DNA of 64,000 bases from Hyphomicrobiales bacterium (GTDB taxonomy: Bacteria; Pseudomonadota; Alphaproteobacteria; Rhizobiales; Xanthobacteraceae), in the NCBI GenBank assembly GCA_021323775.1, contig JAJPKK010000114.1, positions 1 to 64,000 on the forward strand, written 5' to 3'. A model generated the notes under the pieces. That model searched no databases and was not told the DNA's origin. It was given only the letters and a program-made list of their open reading frames with translations. The translations under genes and the position numbers were made by a program. Below, in pieces: positions 53,255 to 61,828 of the stretch; positions within the stretch are counted from its first letter, which is position 1; every line of letters starts with the position of its first letter.

Positions 53255-55681
53255 ATGAATGTCCGGTCGCAATCGAGCGGTGATTTCTTGTCGCAAGCCC
53301 TCGGCATTCCGCTCGTTCGCAAGGAAGACCCGGCCCTCCTCTCGGGGCGCGGGCGCTATGCGGACGATCTTCCGGTCGCAAGCGGTACGTTGCATGCCCA
53401 TGTGATCCGCTCGCCCCATGCCCACGCGAAAATCCTCAAGATCGATGCCGCGGCGGCCCTGGCCCTGCCCGGCGTCGCCGCGGTGATCACTGGCGAAGAT
53501 GTGCGCCAGCTCACGGATCCGTTCCTGATCGCGTTAAAGGCGCCGGTGCATCAATGGTCGCTCGCGGTCGAGCAGGTGCGTTATGTGGGCGAGGCGGTGG
53601 CGCTGGTGGTGGCCGAGAGCCGCTATGTCGCGGAAGATGCAGCCGAGCTGGTGCAGGTGGATTACGACCCGATGGAAGCGGTGACCGATCCGCTCGCCGC
53701 CTGTGATAAGTCCGCGCCGCTCTTGCATCCCGCCTGCAAGACCAACGAGATTTCAGTGCGGAAATTCGCCTATGGAGACACGGCCGCGGCGTTCGCCGCC
53801 GCGGATCGCGTTATCGCCCTCACGGTCGACTATCCGCGGCTCTCCTTCACGCCGATGGAATGCTACGTGGTCGTCGCCGAATATCGGCCACACGACGGCA
53901 GCTACGACGTGCTGGCGAATTTCCAGGGACCGTTCAGCACCCACCCGGTGATGGCCAAGGCGTTGCGCGTCCCCGGCACCAGGTTGCGGCTGCGCATTCC
54001 GCCCGACTCGGGCGGCAGCTTCGGCATCAAGCTCTCGGTGTCTCCCTATGTCGTGCTGGCCGCGATCGCCGCAAAGATCACGGGGCGCCCTGTGAAATGG
54101 GTCGAAGATCGCGCCGAGCACCTCGCGGCCGCGAGTTCGGGACCCAATCGCATCACCCGGATCGAGGCGGCCGCCACCCTCGACGGCCGTATCCTGGGGC
54201 TGCGGCTCGATCAGCTCGAAGACTACGGGGCGTTCCTTCGCGCCCCGATGCCGGGACCGCTGTACCGGATGCAAGGTTCCGTGACGGGCGCCTATGACAT
54301 TCCCAACGTGGAGGTGACAAACCGCATCGTCCTCACCAACAAGATGCCCGCGAGCCTGATCCGCGGCTTTGGCGGGCCGCAGCTCTACCTTGCCATCGAG
54401 CGGCTGGTGCAGCGTATTGCGGTAGAGCTCGGACTTGACCACCTCGACGTGATCCGGCGCAACCTCATTCCGGCCGAGAAATTTCCTTACCGCACCGCGG
54501 CGGGCGCGCTCTATGACTCGGGCGATTATGCCCGCGCCGTCGCGACCGCGATCGGGGACGGCCGCCTCGACGATCTCAAGCGCCGCCGCGACACGGCGCG
54601 CGCTGCCGGCAAGCTCTACGGCATTGGCTTTGCCGCCGTGGTCGAGCCGGGCATGTCGAATATGGGCTATCTCTCGACGCTGCTGACGGCGGACGCGCGG
54701 GAGCGCGCGGGGCCGAAGAACGGCGCGGTCTCCATGGCGACCGTCAACATCGACCCGCTCGGGGGCGTGTCAGTGAGCGCCGATGTGACGGTCCAAGGCC
54801 AGGGGCATCAGACGGTGCTGTCGCAGATCGTTGCCGATCGGCTGGGGCTTGATCCCGCCGATATCAAGGTCACGCTGGAACTCGACACCGCCAAGGACGC
54901 CTGGTCGATCGCGGCCGGCACCTATTCGTGCCGGTTTTCGCCAGGCACCGCGGTCGCGGCCCACATCGCGGCGACGCGCATCCGCGGCAGGCTTGCGGGC
55001 ATTGCGGCAAACCAGCTCAACGTCTTGCCGGACGACATCGAGTTTGCTGACGGCCAGGTGCGCAGCCGCTCGAACCCGGACAACGCCCTCCCGTTCGGCC
55101 GCGTCGCCGGCACTGCGCATTGGTCGCCCGTGATGTTGCCGGACGGCATGGCGCCCGGCTTGTCGGAAACCGGCGTGTGGTCGCCGCCTGAGCTTGAACC
55201 GCCCACAAGCGATGACCGCATCAACACGTCGCTCACCTACGGATTCATTTTCGACATGTGCGGCGTCGAGGTCGATCCGGTGACATTTTCGGTGCGGGTT
55301 GATCGATACGTTTCCATGCACGACGCCGGCACGCTGCTCAATCCGCTGATCGCGGACGGGCAGGTCCATGGCGCCTTCGCGCAAGGGATAGCGGCGGCCC
55401 TCTACGAGGAGTTCGTCTACGACGAGAATGGAAACTTCCTGTCCGGCAGTTTCGCCGATTACCTGGTGCCGACCGTGAGCGAAATCCCGCCGCTCGAAAT
55501 CCTGCACCAGGAGACGCCGTCGCCTCTGACGCCGCTCGGGGCCAAGGGCATGGCGGAGGGCAATTGCATGAGCACGCCCGCTTGCATTGCGAATGCGGTC
55601 GCGGACGCGCTCGGCGTCAAGGATGTCTCCCTGCCGCTGACGCCGCTGCGGCTGCACGCGCTGATGGCGGGCAAGCCATGA
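53255..55681 (+). CDS. Molybdenum hydroxylase, large (molybdopterin) subunit
   Basis: The catalytic subunit of a xanthine dehydrogenase/CoxL-family enzyme. It begins with the a/b-hammerhead domain (GIPLVRKEDPALLSGRGRYA), followed by molybdopterin-binding blocks (DSGGSFGIKLSVSPYVVLAA; SLIRGFGGPQLYLAIERL; DVTVQGQGHQTVLSQIVADR). The catalytic Glu is in PLGAKGMAEGNCMSTPA near the C-terminus. The active-site loop reads AAGTYSCRFSPGTA, not the AYxCSFR of CO dehydrogenase, so hydroxylation of a carbon substrate is more likely than CO oxidation. The length is 808 aa. It overlaps the FAD-subunit gene by ATGA. Confidence 0.9.
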   Translation: MNVRSQSSGDFLSQALGIPLVRKEDPALLSGRGRYADDLPVASGTLHAHVIRSPHAHAKILKIDAAAALALPGVAAVITGEDVRQLTDPFLIALKAPVHQWSLAVEQVRYVGEAVALVVAESRYVAEDAAELVQVDYDPMEAVTDPLAACDKSAPLLHPACKTNEISVRKFAYGDTAAAFAAADRVIALTVDYPRLSFTPMECYVVVAEYRPHDGSYDVLANFQGPFSTHPVMAKALRVPGTRLRLRIPPDSGGSFGIKLSVSPYVVLAAIAAKITGRPVKWVEDRAEHLAAASSGPNRITRIEAAATLDGRILGLRLDQLEDYGAFLRAPMPGPLYRMQGSVTGAYDIPNVEVTNRIVLTNKMPASLIRGFGGPQLYLAIERLVQRIAVELGLDHLDVIRRNLIPAEKFPYRTAAGALYDSGDYARAVATAIGDGRLDDLKRRRDTARAAGKLYGIGFAAVVEPGMSNMGYLSTLLTADARERAGPKNGAVSMATVNIDPLGGVSVSADVTVQGQGHQTVLSQIVADRLGLDPADIKVTLELDTAKDAWSIAAGTYSCRFSPGTAVAAHIAATRIRGRLAGIAANQLNVLPDDIEFADGQVRSRSNPDNALPFGRVAGTAHWSPVMLPDGMAPGLSETGVWSPPELEPPTSDDRINTSLTYGFIFDMCGVEVDPVTFSVRVDRYVSMHDAGTLLNPLIADGQVHGAFAQGIAAALYEEFVYDENGNFLSGSFADYLVPTVSEIPPLEILHQETPSPLTPLGAKGMAEGNCMSTPACIANAVADALGVKDVSLPLTPLRLHALMAGKP

Positions 55682-56505
55682 AGCCGCGCCGGTTCGATTA
55701 TGTGCGCCCCGACAGCGCGGAGGAGGCGGTTGCAGTGCTGGCCGAATATGGCGATGCTGCGAGCGTCCTGGCGGGCGGCCAGTCGCTGATGGCCATGCTC
55801 AATCTGCGCGTTGCCGAGCCCGCCGTGCTCGTCGATATCGCGCGTCTCAAGGAACTGGATTACATCCGCGTCGCCAATGGCAAAGTCGAGGTCGGCGCTG
55901 CCGTCACCCAGAACCAGCTCAAGGACTGGCCGGAGCTCGGCGGCAGACTGCCGCTGCTCGCGGCCGCGCTGCCTTTCGTCGGCCATTTCCAGACGCGCAA
56001 CAGGGGCACCGTATGCGGCTCGATTGCGCACGCCGATCCGTCGTCGGAAATCCCCTTGGTGCTGGCGGCATTGGGCGGCGAAGTGGTGTTGCGGTCGCAG
56101 CGAGGCACGCGCGTCCTCGCCGCGGCGGATTTCCAGCGCGGCGTCATGACCACGGCCCGCGCACCCGACGAATTGATCGTGGCGGCTCGTTTCCCGACGC
56201 AATGGACGCGTGGCGTCGCATTCCGGGAAGTGGCGCGTCGCCACGGCGATTTTGCCATCATTGCGGTGGCGGCCTGTGTCGAGGACCGCAATACGCTGCG
56301 GATCGGCATCGGCGGCGTTGCCGATCGCCCGGCAGTGCAGCACGCCCCGATCAGCGTGGCTGCCGACGCCAAGGACATGTTCGAGAAGCTCGCTCAAGAG
56401 CTTGAAGGCTATGACGATCTGCACGCGTCCGCACGGCTTCGTCGCGATCTGTTGCGCCGGGTTGGCCCCGTCGTGGTGGAAGAGGCTTTGCGATGCGCCG
56501 CGTGA
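55678..56505 (+). CDS. Molybdenum hydroxylase, FAD-binding medium subunit
   Basis: The 275-residue CoxM-like subunit, which passes electrons from the iron-sulfur subunit to an acceptor through FAD. The FAD-binding loops are visible: VLAGGQSLMAMLNLRVAEPA near residue 30 and TRNRGTVCGSIAHADPSSEI near 110 (by family, the TxGG loop). The start is the ATG overlapping the large-subunit stop. A longer frame would run 38 codons into the large subunit and is rejected. It overlaps the small-subunit gene by 13 bases. Confidence 0.9.
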   Translation: MKPRRFDYVRPDSAEEAVAVLAEYGDAASVLAGGQSLMAMLNLRVAEPAVLVDIARLKELDYIRVANGKVEVGAAVTQNQLKDWPELGGRLPLLAAALPFVGHFQTRNRGTVCGSIAHADPSSEIPLVLAALGGEVVLRSQRGTRVLAAADFQRGVMTTARAPDELIVAARFPTQWTRGVAFREVARRHGDFAIIAVAACVEDRNTLRIGIGGVADRPAVQHAPISVAADAKDMFEKLAQELEGYDDLHASARLRRDLLRRVGPVVVEEALRCAA

Positions 56506-56996
56506 ACAAGGATGAGCGGACCCGGATCAGCTTCACGCTCAACGGCCGCGCCGTGTCGGGCGAGGCGGAATCCCGCATGCTGCTGACGGATTTCCTGCGC
56601 CATGTGATCGGGGCGACCGGAACCCATGTGGGGTGCGAGCACGGCGTGTGCGGCTGCTGCACCGTGCTGATCGACGGGGTGGCGGCGCGCAGTTGTCTGA
56701 CGCTCGCCGTGCAGGCGGAGGGTCGCGCGGTGACAACGGTCGAAGGGCTGGCGGCGCCGGACGGCGCCCTTAACGCGCTGCAGCAGGCCTTTCAGCGGCA
56801 TCATGCGCTGCAGTGCGGCTTCTGTACGCCCGGTATCCTGATGTCATTCACGGATTATCTTGCGCGAAATCCGCATCCGACCGAGGATGAAATTCGCGAC
56901 GTATTGAGCGGCCATCTTTGCCGGTGCACGGGCTATGCCGGCATCGTGGCGGCGGTGCGGGCCGTATCGGCTGGCAACTCCAAGCAGCCGTCCTGA
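56493..56996 (+). CDS. Molybdenum hydroxylase, [2Fe-2S] small subunit
   Basis: The 167-residue CoxS-like subunit with two [2Fe-2S] clusters. The plant-ferredoxin-type cluster is in THVGCEHGVCGCCTVLIDG plus AARSCLTLA. The second cluster is in LQCGFCTPGILMSF and LSGHLCRCTGYAGIV. All eight cysteines are present. With the two preceding genes it makes a complete L-M-S set, in the order L, M, S. The order is unusual compared with the coxMSL layout, but common enough in orphan hydroxylases. The cupin gene follows after 23 bases. Confidence 0.92.
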   Translation: MRRVNKDERTRISFTLNGRAVSGEAESRMLLTDFLRHVIGATGTHVGCEHGVCGCCTVLIDGVAARSCLTLAVQAEGRAVTTVEGLAAPDGALNALQQAFQRHHALQCGFCTPGILMSFTDYLARNPHPTEDEIRDVLSGHLCRCTGYAGIVAAVRAVSAGNSKQPS

Positions 56997-57019
56997 ATTT
57001 TCGAAAGCCGGAGCCAACC

Positions 57020-57487
57020 ATGCCCAAAGAACTCTTACGCGAACTGGTGACCATCAACGGCAAGAACGTCGTGCTCGCCCACAAACAATCGCCGGTCAGC
57101 AATGCCGGCGTGCTGGAGAACGCCGACCTCTTGCGGATGATCAACATTTTCGCTGAAAAATTCAGCCCAACCAATATCGACAAGGCGGACGGCACGCCCC
57201 TGCGTCTCTACACCTCCGACCGCGTCAAGATCGACGTCTCCAAGCGCCGCAAGCATGACATGAGCTTCTGGCATCGCAACATCGATGCGCACGAGATCAT
57301 CTTCTGCGTCAAGGGCGCGCTGAAATGGGAAACCGAAATGGGCGTCAAGGTCATGCATCCCGGCGATATGCTGCTGATCCCCAAGGGTATCGGTCATCGC
57401 TCGATGCTGTGCGAAGTTTCCACCGACGAGAATGTGCTGATCGAGCTGAAGATTGCCGATGAGCTGACCTATGTGGGGGAAAAATAG
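57020..57487 (+). CDS. Cupin-domain protein
   Basis: A 155-residue protein with one cupin fold. The core reads DAHEIIFCVKGALKWETEMG and HPGDMLLIPKGIGHRSML, which hold possible metal ligands (His in DAHE, Glu in HEI, His in GHR). The N-terminal part resembles ring-cleavage dioxygenases of the homogentisate or hydroxyanthranilate type, but it is too short to be one of them outright. It could be a small dioxygenase or isomerase in the pathway, or a ligand-binding protein. The start is MPKELLRELV, with CCGGAG just upstream. It is only 5 bases from the next gene. Confidence 0.75.
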   Translation: MPKELLRELVTINGKNVVLAHKQSPVSNAGVLENADLLRMINIFAEKFSPTNIDKADGTPLRLYTSDRVKIDVSKRRKHDMSFWHRNIDAHEIIFCVKGALKWETEMGVKVMHPGDMLLIPKGIGHRSMLCEVSTDENVLIELKIADELTYVGEK

Positions 57488-57492
57488 CGCCC

Positions 57493-58902
57493 GTGCAATC
57501 CGTCGATCTCATCATTGCCGACATCGGCTGGCTGATCACCATGGACCCCGGGCGCCGCGTCATTCGCGACGCCGCGGTTGCGATTGACGGCGGCAAGATC
57601 GTCGCAGTCGGCAAATCGGCCGACGTAATGGCGCGCTACGCCGGAAGGAGCGGCGTGGACGGCCGCAACACGGTGGCGGCGCCCGGCTTCATCGATTGCC
57701 ATCTGCATTCTTCCTTTCAGCTGTCGCGCGGCCTCGCGGACGAAGCCAATGCCCAGTCGTTCCTGTTTGACCGCATGTATCCCTATGAAGCCGCCCTTGA
57801 GGCCGATGACGTGCGGGTATCGGCGATGCTTGCAGCGACCGAGCTGCTGCGGCACGGCGTCACCTGCTTTGTCGATCCCGGCAATTATTACCCCGATGCC
57901 TCGGTTGAAGGGGTGATGGCGACCGGCATCCGCATGATCGTGTCGCGTTCGTCGTTCGACATGACGAAATCCGTGCTCGGCATCCTGCCCGAGCGCATGA
58001 TCGAGAACACCGCCGTCGCAATCGAGCGCGCCGAGGCGGTGCTCGAACGCTACGCCGATCCAGGACGGGCGTCAGGAAATCCGCGGCTTGGCGCCAGCGC
58101 TTCGTTCCGCGGCCTCAACAATGCATCGGACGATCTCATCATCGGCCTCAAGAAGCTTGCCGACCGCTACGGCACGCTGCTGCAGACCCACGCGTGCTTT
58201 TCCTATTCGACGCATGACTCGAGCGTCGCCCGCACCGGCCTCGCCGAGATCGAGCGGCTGGAATCGCTCGGCGTCATCGACGAGCGCATGCTGATCGTCC
58301 ATTCCGGCTGGCTCGAACCGCAGGAAGTCGAGATTCTGGCGCGCCGCAAGCCGTCCCTGGTATGTGCGCCAAGCTCCAGCCTGCACAACGGCTACGGCAA
58401 CTTTCTGTTCGGCAAGCTGCCCGAGCTTATTGCGCTCGGCGTCAACGTGGCGGTCGGCTCCGACCATGCAAGTTCCGGAATCGTCGACATGGCGCAGGAA
58501 ATCCGCCTCGCCTGCTGCTGCTACAAGGAGACCCGCATCAATCCCCGCGTGATGCCGCCTGAAACCGGCCTCGAAATGGCGACCATCAACGGCGCCAAGG
58601 CGGCGCTCATGAGCGGCCGCATCGGCAGCATCGAAGTCGGCAAGGAGGCCGACATCGTGCTGTTCGACACCAATCGTCCCGAATGGCAGCCGCTGATCAA
58701 TCCGGTGTCGAACCTCGTCTACGGCGCAACCGGCGACTCGGTGCGCGATGTCTTTGTTATGGGCGAGCGGGTCGTGTCCGGCGGACGTCTGACCAGGATC
58801 GACGAGGCGAAACTGCTCGCGGAGCTCCCGCTCGCGGTTGCCCGCTTCCAGAAGCACCTCAAATTCGACCAGATGGTGCAGCTCAAATGGCCGCTGGAGT
58901 GA
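57493..58902 (+). CDS. Amidohydrolase/deaminase (AtzA/TrzN/guanine-deaminase group)
   Basis: A 469-residue metal-dependent hydrolase of the amidohydrolase superfamily. Metal ligands are seen in GFIDCHLHSSFQLSRGL (HxH), LLQTHACFSYSTHDSS, IVHSGWLEPQEVE and the Asp in VAVGSDHASSGIVDM. The arrangement HxH...H...H...D is that of single-metal deaminases and dechlorinases, such as atrazine chlorohydrolase and hydroxyatrazine or 8-oxoguanine deaminase. So it probably removes an amino group or other substituent from a ring. The start is a GTG at 57493. It shares one base with the ligase start. Confidence 0.85.
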   Translation: MQSVDLIIADIGWLITMDPGRRVIRDAAVAIDGGKIVAVGKSADVMARYAGRSGVDGRNTVAAPGFIDCHLHSSFQLSRGLADEANAQSFLFDRMYPYEAALEADDVRVSAMLAATELLRHGVTCFVDPGNYYPDASVEGVMATGIRMIVSRSSFDMTKSVLGILPERMIENTAVAIERAEAVLERYADPGRASGNPRLGASASFRGLNNASDDLIIGLKKLADRYGTLLQTHACFSYSTHDSSVARTGLAEIERLESLGVIDERMLIVHSGWLEPQEVEILARRKPSLVCAPSSSLHNGYGNFLFGKLPELIALGVNVAVGSDHASSGIVDMAQEIRLACCCYKETRINPRVMPPETGLEMATINGAKAALMSGRIGSIEVGKEADIVLFDTNRPEWQPLINPVSNLVYGATGDSVRDVFVMGERVVSGGRLTRIDEAKLLAELPLAVARFQKHLKFDQMVQLKWPLE

Positions 58903-60716
58903 TGATAACGATGAGCGGCGTATTCGGCGATCATGTTCCAAGCATTCCGTATCGCCCCATCGCGGAGTTGTTCGCTCACTACCGTGACCGCGATCCGGGC
59001 AAGACGGCGATCATCGACGTGGATTCTGGGGCCGCGATCACGTTTGGCGAACTCGACCGCATTACCAACGAAATCGCATGGCTCCTTAAAAGCCGCGGCG
59101 TGACCAAGGGCAGCCGCGTGCTGCTGCTCGCTGATGAAAGCCTGGAAAAGCTGCTGCTGTGGTTCGCCATATGGCGTCTCGGCGCAGTGGTGTCCCCGCT
59201 TAACATCGAGATCAACGAGAAGGTGCTGGCGGACCTCGTCGCCGCAGTGAACCCGGTGCTGGTCCTGTGGCGCAGGGGGCTTGATATCGACGCTTTGGTG
59301 GGCAGTTGCGATGCGCCTCGCATCTGCTTCGGCGTATGGTCGGCAGAAGGCGATCCGCAGGACGAATTGTTTTCACGGCTGTCGAAGTGCGACGCGGCGG
59401 ATTTGCCCGAGCGCAACCACGCGGAAGACCTCGCGTGCATTTTTTGCACGTCAGGAACAACCAGCCGGCCGAAGATCGTCGTCTACGACCACTGCGCGTA
59501 CTGGCTCAACGGCTTGTCCACCCTTGAATTCTTAGGGTTAACCGAGAACGACCGTACGCTGGAATATCGCTCCTTCGGCTGGAACTCCGCGCAAGTGCTG
59601 AGCCTGATGCCGTTCCTGCAGAAGGGGCTCACGATGCACATCGCCAGGCGTTTCTCCCACAGCCGCTTTTTCGAATGGATCGAGCGATACGGCATTACGT
59701 TTGCGGCCGGCGTGCCGACTGTCCTCAACATGCTCCTGAACAAGCCGCTGCCCCGCCCTCCGCTGAAGGGAGAGGGTCGGATTGGCGAAGGCAGTGCCAA
59801 AACCTCCTCCCCTCCCCCTTGTGGGGAGGGGTTGGGGGTGGGGGTCGAGCCAGTCGGCACCGCCGTGCCCCGCGGCCCGACCCCCCGCCCCGACCCTCCC
59901 CCAGCCGAAACCGCGTATACGCGGGTTTCGGCCACTCAACAAAGTGATCGAAATCGGCAACAGCCGATTTCGATTGGGGGGAGGGAGCCAGAGAGGGCGA
60001 AGCACCCGACGACATTGCGGCTGATGAGTTGCTCGACCGCGCCGCTCACGACCGAGCAATGGCTCCAGTTCGAGGAGATGTACGGCATCAAGCTTTTACA
60101 GATGTACGGCATGTCGGAAGCTGGCTGGGTGTGCGGCAACCGCACCTACAAGAACCGCGTCGGCACGGTCGGCATTCCGGCGCTGCACCAGGAATTCGCC
60201 ATCGTCGACGCCGACGGCAAACAATGCCCGCCGGGAGTCGAAGGCGAAGTGACGGCGGGCGGGCCGCACACGGCGATCGGCTATCTGCTGGACGACGGCA
60301 CGATCGAACCTATTCGCCCCAACCGCATCAAGACCGGCGACCTCGCCATCGAGGACGCGGATGGATTCATTCGCCTTACCGGCCGCACCAAGGATTTGAT
60401 CATCCGGGGCGGCGTGAACATTGCGCCCGCCGAGATCGATGAGGTCCTGCTGAAACACGCAGGAGTTCTCGAAGCGGCCGCCATCGGCGTGCCGGATAAA
60501 ATTTATGGGGAGGAAGTCGTATGCTACGTCGTCGCCAAGCCAGGCATCAGCCTCACCGAAGCGTCGGTGAGCCGGCATTGCGCAGCCTTTCTGCCGCCGC
60601 CGAAAATGCCGAAGCAGGTTTTCATCGTTGCCGATCTGCCCAAGAGCGACCGCGGCAAGGTATTGCGCGACCGCCTGCGGGAGGACTGGAACGCGCGCAT
60701 GAAGGTGTCGGCGTGA
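58902..60716 (+). CDS. Acyl-CoA ligase (ANL superfamily) with in-frame repeat insertion
   Basis: An adenylate-forming enzyme that activates a carboxylic acid, probably to a CoA thioester. Core motifs: P-loop CIFCTSGTTSRPKIVVYDH, A5 YGMSEAGWV, the A7/A8 region KTGDLAIEDADGFIRLTGRT and RTKDLIIRGGVNIAPAEIDE, and the catalytic Lys in KSDRGKVLRD. It is 604 aa; relatives are about 510-530. The extra ~85 residues (about 284-368), Pro/Gly/Arg-rich, come from palindromic DNA at 59750-60005 that interrupts the core between VPTVLNMLLN and MSCSTAPLTTEQW. The frame stays open. Whether the enzyme still works is unclear. It overlaps both neighbours. Confidence 0.85.
   Translation: MITMSGVFGDHVPSIPYRPIAELFAHYRDRDPGKTAIIDVDSGAAITFGELDRITNEIAWLLKSRGVTKGSRVLLLADESLEKLLLWFAIWRLGAVVSPLNIEINEKVLADLVAAVNPVLVLWRRGLDIDALVGSCDAPRICFGVWSAEGDPQDELFSRLSKCDAADLPERNHAEDLACIFCTSGTTSRPKIVVYDHCAYWLNGLSTLEFLGLTENDRTLEYRSFGWNSAQVLSLMPFLQKGLTMHIARRFSHSRFFEWIERYGITFAAGVPTVLNMLLNKPLPRPPLKGEGRIGEGSAKTSSPPPCGEGLGVGVEPVGTAVPRGPTPRPDPPPAETAYTRVSATQQSDRNRQQPISIGGREPERAKHPTTLRLMSCSTAPLTTEQWLQFEEMYGIKLLQMYGMSEAGWVCGNRTYKNRVGTVGIPALHQEFAIVDADGKQCPPGVEGEVTAGGPHTAIGYLLDDGTIEPIRPNRIKTGDLAIEDADGFIRLTGRTKDLIIRGGVNIAPAEIDEVLLKHAGVLEAAAIGVPDKIYGEEVVCYVVAKPGISLTEASVSRHCAAFLPPPKMPKQVFIVADLPKSDRGKVLRDRLREDWNARMKVSA
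59750..60005. repeat. Composite palindromic repeat inserted in the ligase gene
   Basis: About 255 bases hold several hairpins: CCTCCCCTCCCCCTTGTGGG with its partner GGGGAGG, GAAACCGCGtatACGCGGgTTTC (about 59907-59930) and GAAATCGGcaacaGCCGATTTC (about 59949-59971). The block is flanked by CTCC-rich and GGAGGG ends. The composition is unlike the ligase coding around it. The ends are approximate; the insert length appears to be a multiple of three. Confidence 0.8.
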
Positions 60717-61687
60717 GCATCAAACTTGGCGCCTTCCTCGCCGCCATCGCGTTCGCCCTCCTGTCTGCAACGACCCTTCAAGCAGAAGACCTCTGGCGTC
60801 ACGGCACTCTCGTGCCAAAGGGAGATGCCGGCTTTATCTACATGGCCGCGGAAGGCGGGTTCGCCAAGGCCGAAGGCCTCGATCTGAAGATGCTGGCTTT
60901 CCAGAACGACACGCTGATGATGAAGGCGCTGATCGCCGGCGAACTCGACAGCTATGAAGGCAGCCCGATCAGCCCGCTGATCGCCGGGAGCAAGGGCGCC
61001 GACGTAAAAATCCTCGGCTGCACCTGGCCGAAGCTCACCTACTCGCTGTTCTCCCATGACGGCATCGGCTCGATCGCCGCGCTTAAGGGAAAGAAAGTCG
61101 GCATCTCGGCGCCCGGCTCGCTTCCCGATCTGGTGGCGCGCGCCCTGCTCAAGCAGGCCGGCGTCGCGCCGTCGGAGGTGAGTTTCGTTGCGGCCGGCAG
61201 CGATCCGGAGCGGGTGCGGGCCCTGATGGCGAAGACCATTGATGCCGCGATCTCCACAAGCGATTTCGCGGCGCAGCCCGAACTCAAGCTAAAGACGCTC
61301 GCCGTCGCGAGCGAAGCGCTGCCGCAATTCATGCGCCAGTGCGTCATCACGCGCGGAGAGCTTGTCCGCTCCAAGCGCCCGCAGCTCGTGGCATTCATTG
61401 CGAGCGAAATGAAGGCCTACGGATTTGCGCTCGCGCATCGCGACAGGGTGGTTGCCCTGACGCGGCGTGTTGCCGGCCTGCCGCCCGGCGACCCGGTTGC
61501 GGAGGTCAGTTATCGGGAGGTCGTCGAGCGCCGCGCTGCGTCGCCCGCCGTCGAAATCGACCTGGATAAATTGCGCTGGCTGCGCGATCTTTTGGCCGAG
61601 GATGGCCGCATGGCGGCAAAATTCGATCCTGCTTCCCTGACCGACACGTCGATTCGCGAGGCGGCGCTGATGCGGGTCAACAAATAG
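60713..61687 (+). CDS. NMT1/THI5-like ABC substrate-binding protein
   Basis: A 324-residue periplasmic binding protein of the SsuA/THI5 type. A signal peptide (LGAFLAAIAFALLSATTLQA) is followed by the two-lobed domain with FIYMAAEGGFAKAEGLDLKM and LKGKKVGISAPGSLPDLVAR. Such proteins bind aromatic acids, sulfonates or pyrimidine-type compounds. The start is a GTG overlapping the ligase stop (GTGA). A longer frame running back into the ligase gene is rejected. No permease or ATPase follows, so uptake partners must be elsewhere. Its place in the operon suggests it captures the pathway's substrate. Confidence 0.85.
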   Translation: MSIKLGAFLAAIAFALLSATTLQAEDLWRHGTLVPKGDAGFIYMAAEGGFAKAEGLDLKMLAFQNDTLMMKALIAGELDSYEGSPISPLIAGSKGADVKILGCTWPKLTYSLFSHDGIGSIAALKGKKVGISAPGSLPDLVARALLKQAGVAPSEVSFVAAGSDPERVRALMAKTIDAAISTSDFAAQPELKLKTLAVASEALPQFMRQCVITRGELVRSKRPQLVAFIASEMKAYGFALAHRDRVVALTRRVAGLPPGDPVAEVSYREVVERRAASPAVEIDLDKLRWLRDLLAEDGRMAAKFDPASLTDTSIREAALMRVNK

Positions 61688-61695
61688 CGCGTACT

Positions 61696-61788
61696 AGTAG
61701 CCCGGGTTGAGCGCAACGAAACCCGGGATCGGCGTTGCCGCATGGATAGGGTGGCCCCGGATTTCGCTGCGCTCAATCCGGGCTACTA
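61696..61788. repeat. Dispersed inverted repeat, family A, copy 4
   Basis: TAGTAGCCCGGGTTGAGCGC mirrors GCGCTCAATCCGGGCTACTA, with CGAAACCCGGG and CCCCGGATTTCG as inner stems. It fills most of the 141-base gap between the binding-protein gene and the second ubiD gene. Confidence 0.88.
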
Positions 61789-61828
61789 TCCTACAGCTTC
61801 GGCTGGCTAGATAGGACCGGGACACATA

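Noticed and set aside
53255-56996. Aerobic carbon monoxide dehydrogenase (coxLMS)
   Set aside because: The large subunit lacks the AYxCSFR active-site loop, the gene order differs, and no cox accessory genes are nearby.
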